From: SXOA01 sp051004015
GTDB lineage: Bacteria; Planctomycetota; Planctomycetia; Pirellulales; Pirellulaceae
NCBI GenBank assembly: GCA_051004015.1
Contig: JBPCKT010000048.1
Span: forward strand, 81,271-145,270
Direction of reading: 5' to 3'
DNA: 64,000 bases
Part shown: positions 52,351 through 60,301 of the stretch, one piece after another
How the letters are laid out: the number at the start of each line of letters is the position of its first letter
Numbering within the stretch: the first letter of the stretch is position 1
The notes under the pieces: generated by a model
Told to the model about the DNA's origin: nothing
The model's input: only the letters and a program-made list of their open reading frames with translations
Database searches by the model: none
Made by a program: the position numbers and the translations under genes

Positions 52351-52721
52351 CCAAAACACTTGTCGAACAATACGTTGAAGACCCTATGCACATGCGGCTC
52401 TATCAGCAAGAGCGTGCTATCTGTGACGTTACCGATCTCATTGAAGACGTGATGGAAGAAAAAGGGATTGGACGGGCAAAGTTAGCCGCCCTTCTTGGTC
52501 GCAACAAGAGTTGGGTGACTCAACTGCTTGACGGGGAGGCAAACAAAACTATCCGTACGGTTGCCGATGTCTTGGCTGTACTGGGCTGTGAGTTTCGGTC
52601 ATTTCATGCGCCAATTCGCATTAGCAATGAAGTGCCGACCGTGACAATTGAAGGCGACAGCCTTGGCTGGAATGATGCTTGGACCCCAACCCATCTCCAA
52701 GTTCTTAGAAAAGCTGTCTGA
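52347..52721 (+). CDS. higA: HigA-like XRE antitoxin with C-terminal tail
   Basis: 124 residues. The helix-turn-helix spans about residues 38-85 (IGRAKLAALLGRNKSWVTQL, TIRTVADVLAVLGCEF). It should bind the operator and neutralise the toxin. The C-terminal ~35 residues (IEGDSLGWNDAWTPTHLQVL) extend beyond the HTH and contain two tryptophans; in M. tuberculosis HigA1 a C-terminal chaperone-addiction segment needs SecB, so this tail is a candidate equivalent. It overlaps the chaperone start (TGATG). The chaperone dependence is an inference from the neighbouring SecB-like gene. Confidence 0.78.
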   Translation: MTKTLVEQYVEDPMHMRLYQQERAICDVTDLIEDVMEEKGIGRAKLAALLGRNKSWVTQLLDGEANKTIRTVADVLAVLGCEFRSFHAPIRISNEVPTVTIEGDSLGWNDAWTPTHLQVLRKAV

Positions 52722-53221
52722 TGGCCAAGACCAAAGGGCTAAAGAAAGTCACGCAAAAACGGCTTCCTCCAGCGCTTTTGCCATTTCAGCTCGCAGAGCT
52801 GATTCTGGTTAAGTCGTCTTCGTCGCGAGAAGGGGTCATGGGAGGTCAGCCCCCGCCAGGACATATTGTGGTCAGCATGCAACTGAGTGCTGGGATCAAC
52901 GAAGACGCACACGCGCTAGGAGCGCTCTTTGAAATCGCGGTAATTGCCAAGTACGAACCAGAAGAAGCAGAGCCAGCGCTGCAGATTTTCGGGCAATTTA
53001 AGCTCGGATATAAATTCGAGAAATCTATCGCAGGCATTGACCACGACATTCTCACTAAGTTCCTGATGAAGATCGGCGGCGTTCACGTTTGGCCATATTG
53101 GCGTGAGCTAGTTCAATCGACAACTCTTAAAATGGGCCTGCCGGCGCTCAAGATGCCGCTCACGTTTGAAATGGACGGTGATGCGCCAATCGTAAAGGCA
53201 CCTCCCGGACAAAAATTCTAG
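52721..53221 (+). CDS. SecB-like chaperone of a TAC module
   Basis: 166 residues. The middle and C-terminal part match the SecB family: GALFEIAVIAKYE, IFGQFKLGYKF and VHVWPYWRELVQSTTLKMGL followed by PALKMPLTF, which corresponds to the FPYARE...T...G.P.L.L.P.NF stretch of SecB. SecB forms tetramers and holds unfolded proteins. The gene shares a TGATG overlap with higA and completes a toxin-antitoxin-chaperone order. Such solitary SecB-like genes are typical of TAC modules. The assignment of family is good; antitoxin dependence is not proven. Confidence 0.75.
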   Translation: MAKTKGLKKVTQKRLPPALLPFQLAELILVKSSSSREGVMGGQPPPGHIVVSMQLSAGINEDAHALGALFEIAVIAKYEPEEAEPALQIFGQFKLGYKFEKSIAGIDHDILTKFLMKIGGVHVWPYWRELVQSTTLKMGLPALKMPLTFEMDGDAPIVKAPPGQKF

Positions 53222-53864
53222 ACCAGTCCTCTCGGACCTCCGCAGCTAGGCAAGTCGCGTGCCGGATTTTCCAGCAACACTTAGTCGCCCAAGACCAATT
53301 TCGTTGTAGTAAATAAATGTTCATGGTCGCGCATCTAAGAGAGGGGGCCGTTGCGCGGCGAGCGTCCGTGCGCACGAAAGCACCCGGGAGTCCACGGCCC
53401 AATCGCTTACTTATCGCGCCTTATCGCTGGGAAGCATGATTCGCGAAGAGAAAATTCGCAAGTCCTTGATACATAAGCAGTTAGAGACATAAAATCACCG
53501 GTGAATCATTTGAAAAACACCTTATAACCCGCGAGCGCGGTCCCTGAATCAAACTCTTAGGAAACCCTTATGGCCTGGGGGCGACCATTTGCCTTAAGTG
53601 GCGTTGCGGCAAGCGTTTATAGTGATGGAGGTTTTGTGAAAACCCTTATGGGGCGGATGCCTGCGGATGAATCAAAACTGAAGACGTGAATAGAACTTAG
53701 GGCGACACGGATTGCCGTAACAAATGGATGCATAACATCTTATGGTGATTCATATCGACGTAAGTCCGCGAAATGAAGAGCCTTGAATCATGAATCAGAA
53801 GCCCAGTAGGGCTGGTCGAGAGACCCAGCTCCCTACTCTGGGCATACAATAAGCAGTGGCCAAC

Positions 53865-53940
53865 GGGGTCGGGAGGGGTTTTCGCGACGGGCAATTTACG
53901 CAGTTCGAAAGACCTTGCCGCGAAAACTCCTCCCGACCCC
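53865..53940. repeat. Inverted repeat 'ggggtcgggagggg'
   Basis: Arms 53865-53886 and 53919-53940 (22 bases, 21 matching) form a strong hairpin around a ~32-base loop. Confidence 0.85.
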
Positions 53941-54002
53941 TTGCACCTCCTTTAGCAGGAGTCCGGAGTTACTGGAAATCGGACGCCCCAGAGGGCAGGA
54001 GA

Positions 54003-54169
54003 TTGGGACACGGAAAACGCGGAGGACACGGCGAGAGGAAGTTGCAAGCGATGTGACCTTTCCCCTTTCCTCTGAATACTCCGTCCCCCGTGACCCTGTC
54101 TAAGAAAACCGCGACTCGCCCGATTGCTTGCGTGATTCAACCGTGTTTCCCGTGTTTTCCGTGTCCCAT
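54003..54169. repeat. Inverted repeat 'ggacacggaaaac'
   Basis: Arms 54003-54031 and 54141-54169 (29 bases, about 24 matching) with ACACGG units, related to the repeats at 16148 and 30124. The second arm lies in the 5' extension upstream of the true start of the next gene. Confidence 0.75.
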
Positions 54170-54221
54170 ACCCAGATATTTTATTTCCGTCGTGCTGCCT
54201 TACCTCGGAACGGAGTCGTTC

Positions 54222-57131
54222 ATGCCGCGCCTATTACTCCTTTCGCTGGCCGCCCTCGCTGTCGGCCTGTTCTCCTCCGTCGCCCAAGCGCGAATCGAAG
54301 GGGACGCCATTGCGGGCAAGCCTTTTGGCGTGGCTCGCGTCACGTTCACTTCCACGGATGCTGGCGGCCCGATCGATGACAGCCAGGTCCTGCTCTACGA
54401 ACGGGAAGGGCGGGTCCACTATCCAGCCGTCACGGGCACGGGACTCGGTCGCGCTCTGGGTCAATTGCTCGATGGCGGCGGCAATCGCGGAGCGACAAGC
54501 GTCACAGTCACGTTCCTGTTCCAGGGAGACGCGCCGCTCAAAATCAGTCTCTATACGCCGCAGCATCTGGAATTCACGCTCCCCGTAACAGCCGATGACG
54601 GCAGGCTGCATACCCGTCTGCTCAGCGGGTGGTGGAAGGAATACTCCCAACAAGCCCAACGGCTGGAGGATGCGGGGGACCACCCGCAGCTCGTGCAGAC
54701 TTATCTCACGTCCATGCTCTCGCAGCGGCTGCGGGTGGATGCGCTTCCCGCCGAGCCCGCCCCCCGCCCGCCGCGCGAAGGCCGGCCCGAGAGGGGCCCC
54801 CTCTTCGGAAGGCTAAAAACGAAGGTCGGCGATTTGCTCCGCGACCCACCGCGCGATGCCCGCGTCCCGGTTGTGCCACGAACGCAGGCTTCGCTGGAGC
54901 TGTTGCTGGGCATGGAACGGCTGCGGAATGAAGCGCTCCGGGAAACGATGCTCGGCCGCGGCGACTTTGTGCAGCCGATGAAATTCCCCGTTCCCGCGGC
55001 GCTGAATTGGCCCGATTTGGCGTTGCCGCCGCTCGCCAGGGACATTCCCGTTGAACCGCTGGCCCTGCATGTGCCGCAGGAATGTTTTTACGTTCGCTTC
55101 GACAGATTCTCCAACTACCTCTGGCTAAACAAGCTGATGGAGGATTACGGCGGCGACATCAGCAGTATGATTACGCTCCGCGGCTACATCCCGCCGCTCA
55201 ACAAGCGGACCCGGGAGCAGCTCGCCCTGGAACAGAACGCCCTGGCCGAAATTTTCGGCAACCAGGTCATCGCTGACGTGGCGCTCATCGGACGCGACAC
55301 CTATGTGAACGAAGGGGCGGCCATCGGCATGCTCTTCCAGGCCCGCAACGACCTCTTCGCCAATGACATCGCCGCCCAGCGAAAGCGGGCCCTGCAGCGC
55401 GAAAAAGCCAATGGCTCGGCGGCAGAGACGGTGAAGATTTCCGGGCATGATGTCTCTTTCATCTCAACGCCGGACAATCGACTCCGCTCGTTCCACGCGA
55501 TCGACGGCAAGTTCCACCTGGTTACCACATCGCGAACCATGGTCGAGCGCTTCTACGAGGCGGGCGAAGGCAAAGATTCCCTCGGCCAGTCGGAAGAGTT
55601 CCGCTTTGCTCGCTCGCAGATGCCGCTGAAGCGCGATGACACCATATTTGTCTACATGTCGTCCAGGTTCTTTCAGGGCTTGCTCTCGCCGCAGTATCAA
55701 ACAGAGCTGTCGCGGCGGATGAAATCGGTCACCGATATCGAAGCCCTCACGCTCGCCCGCCTGGCTGCCCGTGGCGAAAGCGCGCCGGCCGAAACCGTCG
55801 AAGATCTCATTGATGGTGGATTTCTGCCCAAGGGCTTCGGCCGCCGGCCCGACGGCAGCGGGCCGATTATCGCGGGGGACAGAATTCTTGATTCCCGCCG
55901 CGGCGCTCGCGGAACCTTCATTCCCGTGCCCGACGTGGAGCTCCAAGGCTTGACGGAAAGCGAACAGATCCAGCACACCGAGCTGGCGCAAGCCTACATC
56001 CAAGACTGGAAACAAATGGACCCGCTCATGATCAGCCTGCGGCGGTTCGCGCTCGATAACCCGGGCCAGGAACGCCTGGTCATCGACGGCACGATCGCGC
56101 CGTTCGACGAGAGCAAGTACGGCACTTTTGCTTCCATCCTCGGCCCGCCCACAACAACGATGATCACGCCGGCTCCGGGAGACGTCGTCAATTTGCAAGC
56201 CTCGGTCCGCGGCGGCTTGCTGTTTCCCAGCGTGCAGCCGAGCACGATGTTCCTGGGAGTGCAGGACATGGTGCCGCTCAGCGATCTGCCGCCTAAGGGC
56301 CTGCTGCAGACGCTGCAGCTCATTCGTTCCACGCCGGGATATCTGGGCGGCTGGCCCAAACCCGGCTTGCTCGACGCTTTGCCGCTGGGGCTGGGGGGAA
56401 CTCCGGATGAGTACGGATTTTCCAAAATGCTCTTCGGCCTTTGGCGGCGACAGGGGAATGGGTTTTCCGTTCTCTCCTTCGATCCGCAGCTCTTGGCCGA
56501 CGTGACGCCGCACCTCCGCCCCGTCGAAGCGGCCGAACCCGCCCAGGTTCGGCTGCACGTTAGTGACCTATCGCAGTCCAAGTTCGCGGCCTGGATCAAC
56601 GCCACCTGGTTTCAGCGGGCCGTGGAAACAGTCGCGGGGAACAACCGCCTGCTTCATTCCCTCAATCAGCAGTTGCATGTGCCTCTGGAAGACTGCCGCG
56701 AGGTGGCCGAAGATCTGCTTGATGCCCGCCTTCGTTGCACGCTGGGAGGAGACTTTGCCGTGACGGAGCTCCCCGGCGGCGGAAAATACTGGCAATCCAC
56801 CGCCGCCCCCAAGCCGGGTCAGTGGATGCCGGAAAACTATACCGCCCCGCTCCTCGAATGGTTCCGCGGCATCGACGCCAGCCTGATAAAGCTCGATGAC
56901 AAAGTGCTGGCTCACGTGGAGCTCGACATGCAGCGCAAGCCCGCTGCTGCCGGCGAGCTGCCGAAGATTGAAATCCCCAGCATCGATGTCTTCAACCTCT
57001 TCGGCGGCGGGCAGAAGGCGCTCCAGCCGAAGGAAAAAAAGGACGACCCCAAAAAGCCTGGTATTGAGGAGCTTCCTCCGCCACTGCCGCCGGTTCCGCG
57101 CGATGCTCGGCCAAAGACGCGGGAGTTTTAG
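54222..57131 (+). CDS. Large exported protein of unknown function
   Basis: 969 residues from ATG 54222; the frame extends to 54090 but that part lies in an inverted repeat. A signal peptide spans residues 1-23 (LLLLSLAALAVGLFSSVAQA). The mature protein has a beta-rich N-terminal segment (VTFLFQGDAPLKISLYTPQH), then long alpha/beta regions, with YVRFDRFSNYLWLNKLMEDY and TTSRTMVERFYEAGEGKDSL. The C-terminal ~35 residues are Lys/Pro-rich. It resembles other large planctomycete secreted proteins, possibly related to the DUF3352-like protein at 25486, but I recognise no enzyme motif. Confidence 0.65.
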   Translation: MPRLLLLSLAALAVGLFSSVAQARIEGDAIAGKPFGVARVTFTSTDAGGPIDDSQVLLYEREGRVHYPAVTGTGLGRALGQLLDGGGNRGATSVTVTFLFQGDAPLKISLYTPQHLEFTLPVTADDGRLHTRLLSGWWKEYSQQAQRLEDAGDHPQLVQTYLTSMLSQRLRVDALPAEPAPRPPREGRPERGPLFGRLKTKVGDLLRDPPRDARVPVVPRTQASLELLLGMERLRNEALRETMLGRGDFVQPMKFPVPAALNWPDLALPPLARDIPVEPLALHVPQECFYVRFDRFSNYLWLNKLMEDYGGDISSMITLRGYIPPLNKRTREQLALEQNALAEIFGNQVIADVALIGRDTYVNEGAAIGMLFQARNDLFANDIAAQRKRALQREKANGSAAETVKISGHDVSFISTPDNRLRSFHAIDGKFHLVTTSRTMVERFYEAGEGKDSLGQSEEFRFARSQMPLKRDDTIFVYMSSRFFQGLLSPQYQTELSRRMKSVTDIEALTLARLAARGESAPAETVEDLIDGGFLPKGFGRRPDGSGPIIAGDRILDSRRGARGTFIPVPDVELQGLTESEQIQHTELAQAYIQDWKQMDPLMISLRRFALDNPGQERLVIDGTIAPFDESKYGTFASILGPPTTTMITPAPGDVVNLQASVRGGLLFPSVQPSTMFLGVQDMVPLSDLPPKGLLQTLQLIRSTPGYLGGWPKPGLLDALPLGLGGTPDEYGFSKMLFGLWRRQGNGFSVLSFDPQLLADVTPHLRPVEAAEPAQVRLHVSDLSQSKFAAWINATWFQRAVETVAGNNRLLHSLNQQLHVPLEDCREVAEDLLDARLRCTLGGDFAVTELPGGGKYWQSTAAPKPGQWMPENYTAPLLEWFRGIDASLIKLDDKVLAHVELDMQRKPAAAGELPKIEIPSIDVFNLFGGGQKALQPKEKKDDPKKPGIEELPPPLPPVPRDARPKTREF

Positions 57132-57139
57132 AGATTGTC

Positions 57140-58519
57140 CTACTCATCCACCCGGATGTACTCGCCGTAATTATTCTCGGCCAGCGCCTGCAGAAACGCA
57201 TCGAACACGTTTCCCTTCGCTCCCACTCCGATGCCGATGGAGTTGATGGTGATCCGGCGGAGGCGGTTGAGCCTGGTGATCACCGTGACGATCTGGGCCG
57301 GCTGAGTGACCTTGCCGCCGTAAGGAGCGCCGTCGGTCAGGAAGTAGATCGCCTCGGCATCAAAGGTCAACGCGGCTTCGAGGGCATCGTAGGATGCGGT
57401 ATTGGCCGCCAACTCCTGGGCGGCGACGTAGCGGCAGGCCGCCTCTTTGTTTTCGGAGGTCGCCTCCATAAGCTGTTCCTGCCACACGGCGACGCGGGAA
57501 TTGAACACCAGCACGCTGAAACAAGTTGAGTCCGGCAATTCCGCGATGGCATGGATCAGCTCGCGTTTGGCCGCTTCGCTGCGGGGGCCGCGCATGCTGC
57601 CGGACGTATCCATGATGAACAGCACCCGCGTGGCCAGGAGCGGCAGCCCGTAGTATGACTTCGCCCCTTGCGGCGCGAAGTTCGCCCGCACCACTGCCGG
57701 AGCCTTGGCCGGCTCGGCGAACTTGAAGGTAGGTTTGCTGGTTCGCCACCAAGCCGCCCACTGCAAGGCATCCGGGCCGATCTGCTGACCACTGATAGCG
57801 GTGAGATAGCGAACGATGTCCGAGCGAATCTCGCCCGCCGCTTCCGGCAGCATTTCCACGAGGGCCGTCACTGCCTCCACCTGGCGGACTTTGATCAGCC
57901 CCTGCGTCACCGCCCGGCGAAAGGCAAAATTCCTGGCGAACAGCGGCAGCCGGCTGAGCTTCTGCAGGACCTTCACGCTGGTTTCGCTGGGTTGCGTCCC
58001 CTGCACGTCGGCGATGGTCAAGAGCAGCAGCAAGCCGCTGGTGCCCTGGGCATGGGCGGCCTGCTCCAGCAAATGGTCCGCCTTCTTTTCCAGCTCTGGA
58101 TTCTTCGCCGCCAGCAGCACTGCCATCGCGCCGCAGGTACCTTCATCCACCACGCCGCGCCTCAAGTCCTTGTCAATCGAAACCGCCAGGAGCTGGCCAA
58201 TGGCCTGGTCTTCCTTAAACTTCAGGAGTGCCTCGTAGGAAGCCCGGCGGACCTCTTCATCCCCGCTGCCCAGGCCGGTCAAGAGCAGCACCTTGGCCGC
58301 CTCCAACACCGGATACGCCTCCAGCTTCTTGACCGCCGCCAGTCGCTGCTCGCGGTTCTTGCTCCTCATTTGCGTCTGAATGCTCCGCTGGATGGAGCGG
58401 AATTCCTTTTCCAGCTCGCTTTCGGCAGCGGGAGCAGTGGGCAGGACGCCCATCGCCGCTAAGACGACCAAGAAAACAGCTATCCAGTGGGTGTAATGGT
58501 ACTGCGGCGGCAAAAACAT
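57140..58519 (-). CDS. Exported HEAT-repeat/VWA protein
   Basis: 459 residues from ATG 58519, with GGGAGA upstream. A signal peptide is present (IAVFLVVLAAMGVLPTAPAA). Residues ~35-230 contain alpha-helical HEAT/armadillo-like repeats (LAAVKKLEAYPVLEAAKVLL, RRASYEALLKFKEDQ). The C-terminal VWA domain has MIDAS residues VLFIMDTSGSM, a threonine at NTASYDALEAA and FLTDGAPYGG. Domain order HEAT then VWA is common in planctomycete exported proteins. It is convergent with the large protein gene and 8 bases from its stop. Confidence 0.8.
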   Translation of the reverse strand: MFLPPQYHYTHWIAVFLVVLAAMGVLPTAPAAESELEKEFRSIQRSIQTQMRSKNREQRLAAVKKLEAYPVLEAAKVLLLTGLGSGDEEVRRASYEALLKFKEDQAIGQLLAVSIDKDLRRGVVDEGTCGAMAVLLAAKNPELEKKADHLLEQAAHAQGTSGLLLLLTIADVQGTQPSETSVKVLQKLSRLPLFARNFAFRRAVTQGLIKVRQVEAVTALVEMLPEAAGEIRSDIVRYLTAISGQQIGPDALQWAAWWRTSKPTFKFAEPAKAPAVVRANFAPQGAKSYYGLPLLATRVLFIMDTSGSMRGPRSEAAKRELIHAIAELPDSTCFSVLVFNSRVAVWQEQLMEATSENKEAACRYVAAQELAANTASYDALEAALTFDAEAIYFLTDGAPYGGKVTQPAQIVTVITRLNRLRRITINSIGIGVGAKGNVFDAFLQALAENNYGEYIRVDE

Positions 58520-58638
58520 CACGATCTCTCCCTCAAACGGAAGAATATTGTGCCTGGCCAAGGACTCTATTCTGAAGGGGAATCCAAGCCGTTGTCAAAT
58601 CGGATACTCTACAAATTGGCAACGAGGACCAAGCACCC

Positions 58639-59400
58639 ATGCAAGTGGACCCTAAACCGGAGCCAATCCCCGCCGCAGCCGGCGGAAAATTGCAATTTGG
58701 CATCCGCCACCTCTTGGGGCTGATGACCTATGTCGGCGTCGTGCTTGGCATCGCCACTTGGCAAGGACCGCAAACGCTCGTGGCGACGCTCGGCCTTGGA
58801 TTGGCCTGGCTCAGTCACTGGGGGGCATTTCAGCGCCTGCAGGCTGGGCGTACTCAATTGATTCTGATCGGGCTGGCATGGGTTACCTACCTGGTTTCGC
58901 TTTTCGTCCCTTGCTACGGCGTCCTCGGCTTGCAAGCGGCATATGTGTACATTTCCCTGCCAGTAGAATCGATCCTAAGCACTGATGGAGCTCGAATCGC
59001 ACCCTATGCTGTGCCGTGGGTGATTAGCATCGACCTGTCCAACGTATTTCAACTCCTCCTGCCGCTGCATTTTTGGCGGCTCAGCGTCGGGCGAGGGCAA
59101 GTGCTGTCGATGATCAGTTGCCTGGCAATGGTGGGACCTTGGGTAACGCTTGTTCTGGAACCAGGTCTTGAGGTCGGTTACTACCTGTGGTGCGCGAGTT
59201 TCATGCTCCTGCTAATCGCCGTAAGGGTGAACCGCGCCACGCTCATCGGCATGGTTGTCCTGGCAGTTCTGCTGATTGCCATTTTCCGATTCTATCCAGA
59301 CAGCGATCCGGGTCCGCTGAAAGCAATTCCAAAGGTTACAAATCGGCCCCCTGCGGCAATGTCTCCTACTCCGACAGATACGGCGGGGCCTCGCCTTTGA
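58639..59400 (+). CDS. Multi-pass membrane protein, unknown
   Basis: 253 residues with about seven hydrophobic segments (for example ATLGLGLAWLSHWG, LIGLAWVTYLVSLFVP and LIGMVVLAVLLIAIFRFYP). The N-terminus KLQFGIRHLLGLMTYVGVVL resembles the (S)IRxLL-type membrane starts common to planctomycete small proteins. The C-terminal ~30 residues are soluble and Pro/Thr-rich. It overlaps the convergent rnc gene by 35 bases. No family recognised. Confidence 0.65.
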   Translation: MQVDPKPEPIPAAAGGKLQFGIRHLLGLMTYVGVVLGIATWQGPQTLVATLGLGLAWLSHWGAFQRLQAGRTQLILIGLAWVTYLVSLFVPCYGVLGLQAAYVYISLPVESILSTDGARIAPYAVPWVISIDLSNVFQLLLPLHFWRLSVGRGQVLSMISCLAMVGPWVTLVLEPGLEVGYYLWCASFMLLLIAVRVNRATLIGMVVLAVLLIAIFRFYPDSDPGPLKAIPKVTNRPPAAMSPTPTDTAGPRL

Positions 59401-60139
59401 TCTCGCTGAGCGCATTGCACGCGGCCCGCTGCTCGGCCTCTTTCTTGTTGCGGCCCCAGGCCGGCTGGTAATTCCGCGGGCCGACTTGGGCGGCCACTTT
59501 GAAGTGCTTGCTGTGGTCCGGGCCGCGCTCATCGACCAGGTGATAGACCGGCGTGTTCGCAAACTCCCGCTGCGCGAGCTGTTGCAGCAGCGATTTGTAA
59601 TTGCCGCCCAGCTCCCCGGCTGCGGCCAACTCCACTTCCGGCCCGATGAAGGCCTCAATGAACGGCCGGACCGCCGCATCGCCGCCGTCCAGATACATGG
59701 CCGCCACCAATGATTCAAACACGTCCGCCAGCAGCGACGGCGGGATGGTGGGGTGCGTCGTCATCCCCTTCCCCAAAATCAGAAACTCCTGCAATCCCAG
59801 GGCTTCGCTGATTTTCGCGCACGTCTGCCGGCTGACGACCACCGATTTGATCTTGGTCAGGTCCCCTTCCTGATACTGCGGGAACTGCTGAAAAAGCATC
59901 TCGCAGACGATGAACCCGAGAATCGCATCCCCCAGAAACTCCAGCCGCTCGTTGGAGGCCAGGCGGTGCTCGGCTCCAGAGGCATGCGTCAATGCCGAGC
60001 GGAGAATCTGCTTGTCGTGGAAGATATATCCCAGCCGCCGCTCGCAGCGAGACAACAGGTCTAAGGGGGGAAGCTCGGGGATTGCCTTATCGAAATCGGC
60101 GGCGTCATCCGCTGCCGGAAGATCAGAGATTTCGTTCAT
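59366..60139 (-). CDS. rnc: Ribonuclease III
   Basis: 257 residues. The RNase III signature NERLEFLGDAILG (about residues 63-75) with the catalytic Glu/Asp and a second block DVFESLVAAMYLDGG define the endonuclease domain. A C-terminal double-stranded RNA-binding domain follows (about residues 180-250, HFKVAAQVGPRNY, GRNKKEAEQRAACNALSEI). The enzyme processes rRNA precursors and double-stranded mRNA. The N-terminal ~25 residues are acidic. Its 3' end overlaps the convergent membrane protein gene, so RNA pairing between the two messages is possible. Confidence 0.95.
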   Translation of the reverse strand: MNEISDLPAADDAADFDKAIPELPPLDLLSRCERRLGYIFHDKQILRSALTHASGAEHRLASNERLEFLGDAILGFIVCEMLFQQFPQYQEGDLTKIKSVVVSRQTCAKISEALGLQEFLILGKGMTTHPTIPPSLLADVFESLVAAMYLDGGDAAVRPFIEAFIGPEVELAAAGELGGNYKSLLQQLAQREFANTPVYHLVDERGPDHSKHFKVAAQVGPRNYQPAWGRNKKEAEQRAACNALSEIKGEAPPYLSE

Positions 60140-60219
60140 AGGCTTGCCAAATCATCCTCTGCACAGCAACCCTACCCCTGGTGTTAGAATTTGTCAACGC
60201 GGAGGAAGGGTACAAGAAG

Positions 60220-60275
60220 AGTACTCCTCACGCTCCGCGTGAGGAAATGTCATCACGCGGAGCGTGATGAGTACT
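60220..60275. repeat. Inverted repeat before the dehydrogenase gene
   Basis: Arms 60220-60242 and 60253-60275 (23 bases, 22 matching; core TCACGCTCCGCGTGA). Reading through it gives the spurious N-terminal extension of the dehydrogenase. Confidence 0.85.
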
Positions 60276-60301
60276 TTAGCCCAGCCCCCAAGCTCCTCCC
60301 C

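Larger units (their letters stand above)
53222..54221. other. Gene-poor region after the TAC module
   Basis: About 1 kb with no convincing gene. It includes AT-richer DNA to about 53.8 kb and two inverted repeats (53865-53940 and 54003-54169). Frames here are short and lack coding features. AGAGAGGGGG at 53338-53347 repeats the sequence at 51691-51700. Confidence 0.6.

Noticed and set aside
53697..53894. A 65-residue minus-strand frame after the TAC module
   Set aside because: Its start lies within an inverted repeat and no coding features are visible.
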